Assembly: GCA_016648135.1 (NCBI GenBank) | Contig: JADDOH010002547.1 | Coordinates: 287,360 to 351,359 of the forward strand | Reading direction: 5' to 3' | Origin: Agrypnia vestita | Taxonomy: Eukaryota; Arthropoda; Insecta; Trichoptera; Phryganeidae | DNA length: 64,000 nucleotides | Shown here: piece by piece, positions 25,040-36,417 of the stretch | Numbering within the stretch: the first letter of the stretch is position 1 | Layout: each line of letters begins with the position of its first letter | Program-made: the position numbers and the translations under genes | Notes under the pieces: model-generated | The model's database searches: none | What the model saw: the letters and a program-made list of their open reading frames with translations, nothing else | What the model was told of the DNA's origin: nothing

Positions 25040-26040
25040 AAACTATAATTTAATAATTAAAATTATTGTATTTTATTGATTTACCGATAATGCCTTCTCT
25101 ATGTTTTTAATTTTGCATGCCCCAGTACTTACTTAGTATCACGTATATGAGGATTAATATAAGTTTTATTGATTTATCTTAAAGATTTCTTAAAATTTCA
25201 CCGCTCGCTTACTTCGAATTAAAATTGTACATCAATTTTATATTACGAATATTGCGTTTACACATTATTTAGTATTGATTGCGATTAATTCCATTTCAAC
25301 ACGAACGTAGCAACGGAAGAGAGTAAGCAAACGTCATTTCCACAACGAAAGAAATTAAATTATCCCCGCTCTCGATTTCACGGTTGCCCGAGCTGATCAT
25401 TTGTTTCGCGAACGAACGCAAACGGAAGAAAAAAATGCGCACACCGTGACAAACGCAACAAATTCTACGCAACATTCGTTCGCTCACGCATTTCATTATT
25501 TTTCTAACCCACGAAATGGACCATAGAATGGAGTAAAACGAATCTACTGTAATGACAGCTATCAAATAAAAGGTCCGACACATAGAAATTATCAACCAAA
25601 AATTATGGTCACTGCCAAATAGTTTTAGTTGTTCTAGCAATTTATATAGACATTTGGTGCCGATTTTAAGTGGAAGTGCATAATTTAAAAATGACCCATT
25701 TATTACGATTACATACGGTAGTTGAGGTAGGAGGAATCGATATGTGTATTCATATTTCATACAGGAAACTCACACTGATATGCATTTTCTGAATCAACGA
25801 GTCAAAGCCGTCACATCACGACACCCAGGCTGGATGAAATCAATTTCTAACGCGAAAAAAATCATTATTTGCCCGCGTCGCGTATAAAACCCACGACCGA
25901 CACTTAGTCTTTGGACAACAGTCTACCTGCTCTCTCTGTATGAATGATAAATTACAAAACAAGACTATAAATAAATGTAGGTGTTTTACCAGGTATTTGA
26001 CACCTACAGATTAGGAATAAATAATCTTGGTAATGGGCCA
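25040..26040. other. No supported gene
   Basis: Contains a 154-codon minus-strand open frame (25296-25760) with no recognisable domain, no splice signals that I could pair with it and unremarkable composition. 25300-25500 is somewhat GC-richer. Confidence 0.35.
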
Positions 26041-26041
26041 A

Positions 26042-26140
26042 CCACACGCACAAGTATCACCACACTTTTGCATGCGCATGCCGGTTTGTACACGGTGCAC
26101 GGTGCAACCGGCAAAAGTGTGGTGATTCTTGTGCGTGTGG
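26042..26140. repeat. Short MITE or hairpin with 30-bp inverted ends
   Basis: ccacacgcacaagtatcacc at 26042 and its inverted partner ending at 26140 pair over 30 bp with one mismatch. The 39-bp centre has a tgcacggtgca-type repeat. No target duplication could be read. Confidence 0.75.
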
Positions 26141-26144
26141 GAGG

Positions 26145-26885
26145 CTCGTAAGGTGTCGCCTGTTTTAACCTTTATCTTGCTGTGATATATTTACCGTACG
26201 CTGACATGGTGTCAACTCGAGACACTATAAGAATTTAGAGATTTTTAAGCATTTTAAATGAGAATGAAAATATTTTACTCAAAATGGCTCACCCATTTAC
26301 TAGAACTTTGCAACAAGGCAATGAAATCCTTAGAATTTGTGATAAGGACAGACAAAAACTTGTGGGACGTACGTTGGAATACAACCAGACCCTGTGGTCT
26401 CCCTGCTATGACTCGCAGAAAAATGACATTTATTAATTTTAAATTGCAAATTCTAATATAAAATATGCGTTATTATTATCTAATCAATGTACTTCATTTG
26501 AAGAAATTAACCTGTAGAAGAGATGTGATTTTGAATAGAAATACTATTTAGTTCACATTATTATTACAGCACATGTTAGGCTGCTCTGAACTCGTTCAAA
26601 AGATTTCGTATAAAATACCAACACAAACTAGACAATACAAAGTATTCTTTAGGCATGGTAACAGGTTAAATTTCGTCGACTTTTTGCGTTGTAGGAACAT
26701 ATCTGAATCAAATAAATATTTGGACTTGGCATATACTTTGTTCTGAGTATAATTAAGTATACTGGTAATTTATTTATTTTGAATCAGTAGGTATGCTTTG
26801 CTTTATTAATTCGTGTTTTCATTTATTGTTGTTTATTTTATTTTAAATTACGAATATATAAAAAAATAATATTACTAAACATGTA
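26145..26885. other. No feature seen
   Basis: AT-rich; a 67-codon frame at 26258-26461 is not recognised. Confidence 0.4.
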
Positions 26886-26889
26886 CATA

Positions 26890-27741
26890 TTAGGTTGATG
26901 CATAGGTAACGTCGTATTTTTCAAGAAAACAAAAATTAATTTTTTCGAATAAACTTTTTTAATTTAGTCAATTACATAATTTCCATTATTATTAATGACT
27001 TTCTCCCATCTTTCTGGTAACTTTTTAATCCATTTGAGTAGAAACGTTCAGGTTTCGATGCAAAGAATATGCCTAGTGCTGTTTTCACCTCCTACATTGC
27101 ATTATTTTTTTTTAATTTAAATAATTTTGTTAGGATAAAAATAGGTGAAAATCAGAAGGAGCTAAATCAGGAGAATAAGATGGATGCTTTAAAACATCCC
27201 AATTTAGCTCCTTTAACTTATGTTGTGTTATCATCGCAGAATGTGGCCGCGCATTGTCATGGTGAAAGGCGACACCTTTGCGATTGATAAGTTCGGGTCG
27301 TTTTATTATGAGTGCCGACCGTAGATTCATCGATACGCATCTTCAATGCGATGTCCCTGGTATTTTGACGGGGATCATCGGTGGTTGAAGGGCGTCCCAA
27401 TCTTTCTTCATCAGTCGTTAATAAATTCCCAGATCTGAATTTAGCAAACCATCGTTGACTGTTTCGAACATTGATAGCCGTACATTTGCCGTACACATCA
27501 CATATGTTTTTGGTTGCCTCATCTGCATTGTGGCCTTTATCGAATTTGAAAAATAAACTCTTTTCCCCGACATTTTAAAAATTCACTAGGGTTCTGTATA
27601 GCTCAACCGCTAACGGTAAAATGAAAAAAATGTTAGAAGTAACCCTCCTTTATATGATACAAAGACACCATTAACCCAGCTGGTGAAAAAAATATACCAC
27701 AGTATACGTAAAAATACGACGTTACTTATGCATCAACCTAA
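26890..27741 (-). mobile_element. Internally deleted mariner element
   Basis: Terminal inverted repeats of about 32 bp (ttaggttgatgcataggtaa at the left, one mismatch with the right) are flanked by TA on both sides (26888-26889, 27742-27743), the mariner/Tc1 target duplication. The element is 852 bp against roughly 1.3 kb for complete mariners. It carries an internally deleted transposase on the minus strand and cannot move unaided. Confidence 0.97.
27130..27573 (-). pseudogene. mariner transposase remnant
   Basis: The N-terminal helix-turn-helix region is readable (KNICDVYGK, then SQRWFAKFRSGN and GRPSTTDDPRQNTRDIA). It is followed almost at once by C-terminal blocks: ELINRKGVAFHHDNARPH, KELNWDVLKHPSYSPD and LAPSDFHLF. 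HDNARPH holds the second catalytic Asp and YSPDLAPSDFHLF the third, the D,D(34)D arrangement of mariner. The stretch with the first catalytic Asp is deleted, and the start region is frame-shifted after MSGKR. Hence a dead, MITE-like derivative. Confidence 0.93.
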
Positions 27742-27744
27742 TAT

Positions 27745-28055
27745 ATAGAGTATTGATGGTAATGTTCAATAATATAATTCGTTCATTATATTTTCACATT
27801 AAAATACATTAATTAAGTTCCATCCAACATGATCATCCTTCTCATCAATCTTCATTTAATTAGTGAGAAGAGACATAATTATATTTGTATGTGTATCATT
27901 CTTTTTACTTTTAATGATTGGTTCCTATTTGTATTATAAGATATTGTATTTTTTATTACAGCTAATAAATATCCAACGCATCAATTTTACATAAGATTGA
28001 ATTTTAAAAAAAATATTCAAAAAGAGCCAAATGATTTTGTGGTGACATTATTAAT
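27745..28055. other. AT-rich, no feature seen
   Basis: No supported feature. Confidence 0.45.
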
Positions 28056-28096
28056 ATAATTCTTTTTCACCACTTATTTACTGAAAATATCAACAT

Positions 28097-28123
28097 GTTC
28101 GGGGCCAAGGGTCGCTTCATCGG
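28097..28123 (-). other. Decayed hammerhead-like motif (left arm)
   Basis: CCGATGA (one change from CTGATGA), then aagcgacccttggcccc and GAAC (one base short of GAAAC). Confidence 0.25.
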
Positions 28124-28257
28124 GAAACAATGTATACTTAATAAACTGAAAATTAAAAATCGAAGTACAGATTAATTATTTATTCATTTCCCATATATTA
28201 TTTTTATTTTGTTATTGTCTATACTTCGATTTTTTATTTGTTAGTATACATAGTATC

Positions 28258-28281
28258 CTGATGAATGAATGACCCTGAAAC
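28258..28281 (+). other. Decayed hammerhead-like motif (right arm)
   Basis: CTGATGA and GAAAC are intact, but the sequence between them no longer makes a convincing stem. Confidence 0.25.
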
Positions 28282-28329
28282 ATGTTGATATTTTCAATAA
28301 ACAAGTGTTGAAAACAAAGAATATTTTTA

Positions 28330-30070
28330 TTAATTATATAAAAAATAATTAGTTTTGGTAGAATTATCTTTCCATGATTGGTTTTCCACCAGTCATTTGT
28401 AAGCGCAATTATTGTTTTACGATTAGCAAAAACATGAATTGTGTCTTACAGAGATTGGAGGAAAAATGACAGATTTAATTCACTAATGTTTAATTGACCC
28501 CTGTCATTGCATGGCATGGGAAGGGTTAATGTCATTGCAGTGAGACGTGGAGGTGTCTAAATTAAATCCGAGTCTCGCATTGTGCAAGTTGACGCACCTT
28601 CACTCGACGCATAAAGCCGCAATTAGGATCCATTTGCAGAACTGGACGAAATGTTTCTTTATTCTCTGACCGCCAGACAACAAAGTGATGCGATATTTTA
28701 AAACGATCCTTTATTCTCCCTCTGTGTAACAAAAAATATTACATGGCGTCACGCACGCATGCGCAGCATTTATCTGTTTGATGTAATGCTTTTTTAGGTT
28801 TTGTAGTTTAATGTATGCTGCAGGGAGACGTGCGTTTCGTAGAATCTATAACGTCACGTACAATTTATATATGTAAAATCAATTTGATATATAAAAATTC
28901 AAATAAAACTGTGGAAAATCCTAAAATTACCTACTGATAAATATATCAGGGGTATGCACTCCTACACAATCAAAAAGCTGTGCTTAACATTGATTTATGG
29001 AAATAAATTTAAATTGAATATTTATTTCATTAATTATGCATTAAGTGTGTAATTCCACGCGCCAATGATTAAAAGTTCGCATGTTAACCAGTTAATAGTG
29101 GAACAATTAAGAAATTATGAATAAAGCTGTGCATGAAAACTCATAAATTTTCGCAAAAAGTATATCATGTAAGGTCCGCGTTTCATAATTTAGCACCCTT
29201 TAGTGCACTGATACGATTATGTATAATATTCAAATATGCTTCTATAATTGGGCCTCTTGCCTTTCGAAGTGTAATTTTTTTTACATAGAGTATAACACTG
29301 TATCAGTAGCTATTCATGCTGTGGTTGTTTGACATCACGAGTCAGTACGCAACTAACTTTCGATCTTACAAGACTTACATCATGGTCAACGTAGAGCTGG
29401 AGTGCAGTCATAAAACGTTTACTCTACAATAAACGCAATACTTATTTCTCGCGCCGCGCCATGTACCAAATACACATCTTCGATGGAAGACGTATTTTAC
29501 AGCGGCGTAAAAGTTTATATGGAGCTGACTTGAATGTGTGCGTTCGAACTATAGTTTTATATAATAAAATATGTTTAGCGCTTTCTTAATATCTTCTCAA
29601 GTATAATAATAATAATGTCAATATATTTCAAGAACATGAACAAACTAAGACGGTTAAACTTTTGCAAAGAAATTTTCATACGTGTTTTTCTTTCAAATGA
29701 ATACAACCTTTTGTGAATATAGGGTCCTTCGTAATTTTACAGCATCGATAATAGCAGCATAACCTAAGTCATACGACGTGTACGTAACCGAAATATATAT
29801 GCTATTAAATTGTGTGGATATATGTATGACAATGAGAACAAGAAAATGTTCTGATGTTTAACCCTAAGACTATTTATTACTGTTAGTCGTTTCGGCTAAC
29901 ACGGCGAACATTTGTCGCTTTCTCTTTCGAACTACATATTGTAGTGTATCGCGCTGATTCTCCGTGCCAACTCAGTCTGACAGGATGTTTCAAGGGGTGG
30001 TTGCATCACGCTGGTAAGTGCCACCATTTTCGATATACCATTTACATGTTAGACGAATCGACTAATTGCT
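28330..30070. other. No feature seen
   Basis: Mostly AT-rich. No splice-supported exon or repeat boundary was found. Confidence 0.4.
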
Positions 30071-30075
30071 TTTAA

Positions 30076-30122
30076 GTGGCTTTTTTGCAAAATGACTAAT
30101 AGTCGATTTGCAAAAAAGCCAC
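30076..30122. repeat. Perfect 16-bp-stem hairpin
   Basis: gtggcttttttgcaaa (30076-30091) and tttgcaaaaaagccac (30107-30122) pair perfectly. The 15-base loop contains its own gact/agtc pairing. Confidence 0.9.
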
Positions 30123-30330
30123 ATTGTAGCTGTGTGACGAATTTGGTTTAGTTTTCTTTTATAAGTGTTTTTCAATAGGAATATATTATTCTAAAATGTC
30201 ATAGCAACCAGATTTTTTAAAAATATCTATTTATTCATTTATCTTAGTAAACTCGGATAATCTAAAACAGTTAAGTACACGTTTGCACAACTTTTGGTAA
30301 CCATTAAAAAAAAAATGAAAATAAGCATTC

Positions 30331-30537
30331 GTTTGTGAACACTTCTTCAAACTTGTGGTCCGATAGTCGACCTACTGTGCTTGCTATTCGGCGAATCGTT
30401 GCAAAATATGAAAAGGATTTTATTCTTCACGATACTAAACCACCAATAAGACATCCAAAAGCAAGAAGCAAAGAGAATATTGCTAATATTACAGAAGACA
30501 CAAATTATCTCGAGCGGTATTATTTTATTTCTTATTG
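30331..30537 (+). pseudogene. Transposase-type helix-turn-helix fragment
   Basis: AIRRIVAKYEKDFILHD, then TKPPIRHPKARSKENIANI and TED. An x-IRRIVxKFE block, a basic P-x-R-x-x-x-x-RS linker and ENIAxVxE are typical of the N-terminal HTH region of a widespread insect transposon-derived protein family (DUF4817-like). The catalytic part is not present downstream, so it is a fragment. Confidence 0.45.
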
Positions 30538-30854
30538 AAGAACTCTTCATATGCATAATATATTTTAATGATAGTTTTTTAAACATGACGTGTCATCCGA
30601 ATTATTCTACTCTGGATTTAAAATACAATGCACGATGAATAAAATCTCGCTCCGCACTCAATTTTGTACTTTGTATTGTCATTTCTACTTTCGGGATAAG
30701 TCTTCGAGAAAAGTCTCCTCCGTGTACGTGCGCCTTGAGGGCTGGAACGGAGCCAGCGACGGATGTGAACGACATAATAACTTCCGCGATGCAATTTCCT
30801 CTACATGGACGTGATTTAGTCGCGTGAGAATGAGAATTTCACTTTAGTCAAAAC

Positions 30855-32235
30855 AAAAATCCAATTCAATATTAAGTAACAATTTAACATTAGCCGCAAA
30901 GATCCAAGTGTACAATTCAATAAAAAAATATAAAAAATAATAGGCAAACATATATACAATACACCATTTTAATCATGAATAACAGAAATTCAATAGAAGA
31001 CACGAACAAATAATACTCCAAACCAATTAGAAGTAACAGTAATTCAGTATAAGATACAAATATTCTCCTCCTCTTCGCGCCCTATCTGTTCAACGGACGT
31101 TGGCTAAGAGAACTTTGTTTACTGCGGCCCGGAACAGCTCCACAGTAGGCTGACCAGACCATGATATTCTCCAATTTTTCCCTGCATTGTGAGCTGCAAA
31201 TTCTCGTACTTCTCTGGATGTCTCATCACATGAACGAGATATTAAAGATTTCTTGTTTTAATAACCTATTTTTCTTTAATCATCCGAACCATAATATCTT
31301 CATTCGTAACTCTGTCCATCCGGCTTATTTTAAGTATTCTTCTGTAGATCCACATCTCGAATACCTCAAGTTGTCTTATCAGTTCTTCGATAAGGGTCCA
31401 TGATATAAATATACAACTCCAATTTAATATGCATACCAGCAATGCAAAATAGTAGACACAAATATACAACACTCAAATTTAACAGAAAACATAAAAATAA
31501 AAAACTCCAAATCAATACTAAATAACAGTAATTCGGTACACCCGCAATGTAATAGTTGACAAAAAGATAAAATTCTCATTTAAAAAATAAATAATAGAAA
31601 TGCAATAGTAGATATAAACATACAACACTTCAATTTAATAATAAGCAACAGCAAATCAATAGTAAACACAAACATACAATATTCCAATTAAATAATAAAC
31701 AACAGCAAATCAATAGTAGACACATACATACAATACCCCAATTAAATAATAAACAACAACAAACCAACAGTAGACACAAACATACGATACTACAATTCAA
31801 CAATAAACAAAAGCAAATCAATATTAGACATAAACATACAACACTCCAATTCAATAATAAACAACAGCAAATCAATAGTAAACATAAACATACAATATTC
31901 CAATTAAATAATAAACAACAGTAAATCAATAATAGACACAAACATACAATACTTCCAATTAAATAATAAACAACAATAAACCAATAGTAGACACAAACAT
32001 ACAATACTCAAATTCAATAATAAACAACAGCAAATCAATAGTAAACATAAACATACAATATTCCAATTAAATAATAAACAACAGTAAATCAATAATAGAC
32101 ACAAACATACAATACTTCCAATTAAATAATAAACAACAATAAACCAATAGTAGACACAAACATACAATACTCCAATTCAATAATAAACAACAGCAAATCA
32201 ATAGTAGACACAGATACAATTCAATAATAATAAAC
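30855..32235. repeat. 54-bp minisatellite array split by a LINE
   Basis: From about 31670 to 32165 the word catacaat recurs at 31673, 31727, 31781, 31835, 31889, 31943, 31998, 32052, 32106 and 32161, a spacing of 54 (twice 55). The last six units form a 163-bp higher-order repeat present twice. Decayed units continue to about 31409 and, on the far side of the LINE fragment at 31066-31400, back to about 30855. Because 54 is a multiple of three, the minus strand stays open and encodes a Cys/Leu-rich 18-residue repeat (SIVCLCLLLICCCLLLNW). That is most likely a by-product of the period. Confidence 0.93.
31066..31400 (-). pseudogene. LINE reverse-transcriptase C-terminal fragment inside the minisatellite
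   Basis: On the minus strand IRQLEVFEMWIYRRILKISR, then MDRVTNEDIMVRMIKEK, a stop, and further blocks in other frames (VMRHPEKYEF, NWRISWSG, ANVR). This is the FEMWxYRRxLKISxxDRVTNxExLxRM segment of a common insect endonuclease-reverse transcriptase, often mislabelled as craniofacial development protein 2-like. Its 3' end is a gaagaggaggag tail near 31066. Minisatellite units occur on both sides, so the LINE inserted into the array or was carried along with it. Confidence 0.88.
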
Positions 32236-32499
32236 GATAATTCAATAGTACCGATAACAATAAACACACCATGGTAATTAAACATGAAACATTAAAATTA
32301 CTCAACTGGTTGGAACAGTAAAGTTAATGATCCTCGAACAGACGACCTGATGAATAATAATTAAGCAGAGGCTTGTGCGGAAGTGCGCGTGCGCACCTCA
32401 TCGTCCCAGAATGCAGTAATTACGTAAAGCAACATTTTCCATTAAAGTGATATTTGAAAAAGTAATTCTATTCTGTTGCATTAAAAATTTCTTCAAGGT

Positions 32500-32665
32500 A
32501 TATTAAAGATGCCCTACAGAGACAAAGCTAATTATATGGTAAAGTGGACGTTTATAGAGCTTACGACCTATCGCATGGCTGGCTTGAGTGATCACTTTAC
32601 GACGACTCTTTCAACATTGACCACATCTAAAATTTTTTTGGATGTTGTATATATGATATTTTTTA
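32500..32665 (+). repeat. Diverged copy of the 47-kb foldback family
   Basis: ctacagagacaaagct, ggctggcttgagtgatcact, ttac and ttggatgttgtatatatg follow 47190-47375 in order. No inverted partner is seen here, so it is a single-arm copy. Confidence 0.7.
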
Positions 32666-32799
32666 CACCTCGTTTCAGTATGACATTACTAACGCCATCT
32701 GTTGTTGAAATTTGTCATATCCATGAACCAGAATACAGATGTCGCCGCTGGCAATGGGATATCTATTTTTGACAAGGTATGAAGCAATATTATGTTTGT

Positions 32800-33284
32800 A
32801 TGTATATATATGCAATGGTATCTACGCTGGCCTACCGATGTTTCAACTCCATAGACTACAATCTGTTCTAAACGCTGCAGCACGGATCATATATGGAACG
32901 TCAAAATTCTCGCACATAACATCCCTTCTGCGAGAATTGCACTGGCTTCGTTTTCCTGAAAGAGTAGAGTTCAAACTGTGTTGGTTGATGTACAAGGCAA
33001 CTCATAAAATGGCGCCTCTGTATCTTCAGGAGCTCTGTATTCCAGACAACATAAATGGGAGACGTCAAACTCTTAGGTCAGCGTTTACTTCAGCGGTGGG
33101 AAGGATTGTGGAACCGGCAAGTCAGTTCCAGAAAACTAGGTTCAGCGAACGGGCATTTGCGGTGGCGGGCCCCAAAGCGTGGAACTCTTTGCCCTCCCTG
33201 ATAAGAAACACGGATTCAGAGACTTTATTTAAGAAAAGACTTAAAACGCACTTGTTTACAAAATCTTTCCCAGAACCTTTTTAA
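32800..33284 (+). pseudogene. CR1/L2-like LINE reverse transcriptase, C-terminal third
   Basis: The frame is open to its stop. It reads AGLPMFQLHRLQSVLNAAAR, then SHITSLLRELHWLRFPERVE, FKLCWLMYKATHKMAPLYL, then SERAFAVAGPKAWNSLPSL and FKKRLKTHLF. These are the classic C-terminal blocks of CR1/L2-clade (including Daphne- and Crack-like) reverse transcriptases. The 5' part, with endonuclease and catalytic palm, is missing. About 160 codons without a stop suggests a fairly recent 5'-truncated insertion. Confidence 0.95.
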
Positions 33285-33489
33285 TATTGTTGTTTTTAAC
33301 GTTGTTTTTTTACTATTTTATGTTTTGAACTGTTTTTCTTTCTCTTTTCTTTCTTTTTCATTTTATTTTTTATTTTTCATTTTGTGATTCTATGATTTTA
33401 GTATGTAAGAGTTTTTTGTGTGTAAAGCGCCCTTGAGGTGAAATTATCACAAAAATGGCGCTATATAAATAATCCAATATTATTATTAT
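33285..33489 (+). repeat. 3' UTR and ATT tail of the CR1/L2-like LINE
   Basis: gtaaagcgcccttgagg and aatggcgctatataaata, ending in tattattattat, is the characteristic hairpin-plus-microsatellite 3' terminus of L2-type LINEs. Confidence 0.9.
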
Positions 33490-34435
33490 GACATTCATAC
33501 GAATTATCATTAACATATGAATACACTAGTGTTCTTAAATTCCTTATTTTAGGTTCTGATTAATTTATATCGGCTAAAAGAATAATCAGAGTGTAAAAAA
33601 AAACCCATACCCAAAGCTTTGCCCTCTGACGAACAAACTAAAAAGGACAGACAAACCCAGAAAGCTTAATTATATACATCCGTTTCGAGTATAACCGCGC
33701 GTCTATGGAAACGACCACCTCTACTGTTTTCCATCAATCTTACTTCGCGCGTAAATTAAAAATATATAGATTTTTTCTTTATTGAAAACGCAAATTGCTT
33801 TCTGTCAGAAGATAAATGAAAGTAGTGGAATGGATCATTTAGGCGTGTATGTGGCAAATTCATTATAAAAGAATAAAAAAACGAGCGAGCCTTACAGTAG
33901 TCGCATATGATGTGTAACATTTGACATCTCGCAATTAAAAATATCAATCGAGCAGCAACAGAAATTTAAAAAAGCTCATTAATACCTGTATATTTATTAA
34001 TTAGTAAATAGAAGTAAAGAAAATGTACGTGCATTTATTTATTATCAAATTTTGCCGCACTAGGTAGGTACCGTATATCTACATATGCATTTTGTTTAGA
34101 AATGTGTTTGGTCAATTATATAATGTTTTTATTTATTTTCATAAATGGCGGTAGTGTGCCATTTCTATGAAAAATTTGAATAAAAAATTATAAATAATCA
34201 CATAAATTTGAGAATGTAAATCATTAAGGGTAGTTATTGTTTACATTAATATAAAAAAAGAAGTATTTATTGGATAGTTTCGAAAATATAAGCCAAAATA
34301 TATCAAAGTTACAACATCCACACGCTTGACATCAGCCACGTAGCATATGTACAAAATCAGAAGCCTCGACTGTTGGAAGTGTGCGTCTTAGATGTGAAGG
34401 CACTTGCTGGACATGGATTTGTTTATAAATGATAA
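33490..34435. other. AT-rich, no feature seen
   Basis: No supported feature. Confidence 0.45.
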
Positions 34436-34439
34436 AAAA

Positions 34440-34870
34440 AAATCCATGGCGCGTGCTCCGCGCGCGCTCATTGGTTAAATGAAATTGCGCGCGGCTTATT
34501 TCCTGTTACGCATTTCCGTCCATTTTCACGAAATCACTGCCACAGATTGCAGGACAGCGAGAGGAAAGATGTTACACATCAAAAAAACTATAAAATAATA
34601 TACAATCGATATTAGCGTAGTGAATAGGAATAAAAACTTAAGTTAGTTAGTTGGCTATGTATGACAGTGTTTCGAAATGAACTCCAAACAATTATACATC
34701 CATACAGCTTTGGTTGACAGCGGACGAATGTAAAGTAGAGCCCGCGCCACTCAGTCTCCAGGCCTAGTGCACTTCCCACTTCCCGCTGTCTGAAATGTCT
34801 CCTTTCATAATGAGAGCTGGGCCCTTCGTCCGAGGAGCCCACGCCCGCCGAGCGTGTACAGTCACTCAAA
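34440..34870. promoter_or_regulatory. CpG-rich patch, possible promoter
   Basis: gcgcgtgctccgcgcgcgct followed by an ATTGG (inverted CCAAT) and gcgcgcggc, then a second GC-rich block to 34870 with cactcagtc and acagtcactc, which contain TCAGT initiator-like strings. CpG density stands out from the AT-rich surroundings. No start codon or exon could be tied to it. Confidence 0.25.
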
Positions 34871-34874
34871 GTGA

Positions 34875-35370
34875 ACGTCTGTCAGGGAACGTACAGTGCG
34901 ATAGTATCTCAAAGCTGGTACTGCGAATAGCCTATCTTTAGAAATTGCTTTATTCATAATGCTGAAATACATGTTGGCACAACGATCAAACGAATGGCTC
35001 ACAGTATGATGTGATAATTTATGAAGGATGTTTAAATTACTAATTAATGTACCGCACATACGCGAAGACTTTAGTTTTTGAGAAGTGCAGTTTCTCTCAT
35101 CTACAGATGTAAATCGGGTCTAATCCTGTTGGTTTACGTTATCATATAATCAAGACTTGGCTATTATAAAATAGTCAATTTTAACGTGATGGATATTATA
35201 TAAAGCAAGTACCTACTAATACTTTAAAAGTTGTTAGAAACCAGTTTATTTTACACACACCTACTAATTTCTTCATCCGAAATGTATAAATATTAAATTA
35301 AAACCAATATTTCCGCAAAATTCTTACTATTTTCAAAATAAGCTAATCGCTTGTGCTATGAAAATATGAC
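34875..35370. other. No feature seen
   Basis: AT-rich, no supported feature. Confidence 0.4.
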
Positions 35371-35462
35371 TAACTCGCTGGTGTCCTGTAATGAGGCTCG
35401 AACCACCAACCACTAGATCACTAGGCGAGCGTTATAACCATCACATCAACAATTACCATAGA
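35362..35462 (-). repeat. tRNA-derived SINE copy
   Basis: On the minus strand gctcgcctagtgatctagtg, B box ggttcgagcctc, then gcgagttagtcatatt, ttcatagca and caagcg, the same order as the copies at 18.4, 21.7 and 50.9 kb. Confidence 0.75.
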
Positions 35463-36127
35463 AATATTAAAACTCCACAGGTCTTGACATTTATCATATA
35501 AATATATCGCGTACATTAATACCCGTAAGTACATCCCATATATTTTGACTTAGTGCTGAATGTTGGGTTAACCAAATTTTGCGTGTAATTCGTGGTTACA
35601 GCATACACATCATATCATTTTCATTCACCCCGAATATTCTTAGAATCTTACATTCAGACCTCAGAATACAGAAGTTCAGACTAGTGACACACACATATTC
35701 ATATTAATTAGGTACCTACTGAACCCAGCATTCACTCATACACAAGAACCGGCACAAGGACTTGTAAATCTGGGTTTCAGTATCACTAACATAACGATAA
35801 AGGCATAAAAATTACAAAAATATTATGCCTACAAAAAATGTTGCCTTGACATACGAAGGCATTCAGATGCAGGTCTTAGGGAACCAACTTGCTCGAAACT
35901 ATAGCCGTGAAAAAAATACAACTTCGGCATGTGTGCAGTACAAGGTAATTCCCATGTGAACAAATGATATAGAGGTGTATTATTTTTGCCAATTTAACAA
36001 AAATCAATATAAACTGCGAGAATTTTAATTTGAAACTATATAATACGTAATAATAATGATAATGTAATAATTATAATAATAATATAATTCGAAAGAATAT
36101 TATATATACGTTAATAAGTAATACTGC

Positions 36128-36206
36128 TAAAAAAAACTCCACACAAAAAACACACAAAAAAAAAACACAAAAAAAAAACACAACAAAAAAAACACAAAAA
36201 AAACCA
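36128..36206. repeat. A-rich CA-interrupted simple repeat
   Basis: Runs of six to nine A interrupted by CAC or CAAC. Confidence 0.9.
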
Positions 36207-36417
36207 CGAAAAATAAAATATAGAAGTATCATTACAAGTTGCGAAATCTATGAATACTAACTTGTTAATGGGAAAAAATAACAACAGATGTCTCTAGCAG
36301 TTTCTATGGTTAAAAAAATCCACTTCGAAAAATAAAATATAGAAGTATCATTACCAGTTGCGAAATCTATGTATACTAACTTGTTAATGGGAAAAAATAA
36401 CAACAGGTGTCTCTAGC
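36207..36417. repeat. Tandem duplication, 119-bp period
   Basis: cgaaaaataaaatatagaag begins at 36207 and 36326. The two 92-bp copies (36207-36298, 36326-36417) differ at only a few bases, so the duplication is young. Confidence 0.93.

Larger units (their letters stand above)
28056..28325. repeat. Inverted Penelope-like tails
   Basis: Arms of about 110 bp face each other around a 30-50 bp AT-rich spacer. Shared words are gaaaatatcaacatgtt, gtatact, and aaaatcgaagta. Each arm carries a copy of the CTGATGA...GAAAC type motif. The arms differ at many positions, so this foldback is older than those at 15.5, 47 and 57 kb. Confidence 0.8.

Noticed and set aside
25296..25760. 154-codon minus-strand open frame
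   Set aside because: No recognisable domain, no paired splice sites, ordinary composition; length alone is weak evidence in a window this size.
31630..32285. Minus-strand repeats as a real Cys-rich membrane protein gene
   Set aside because: The open frame follows from a 54-bp period in AT-rich non-coding repeats; frame breaks occur at the 55-bp units.
32739..32800. 5' extension of the LINE frame (MSPLAMGYLFLTRY...)
   Set aside because: LINE-like protein starts only around ICNGIYAGLPM; the upstream part reads into a different repeat and is not part of the retroelement protein.
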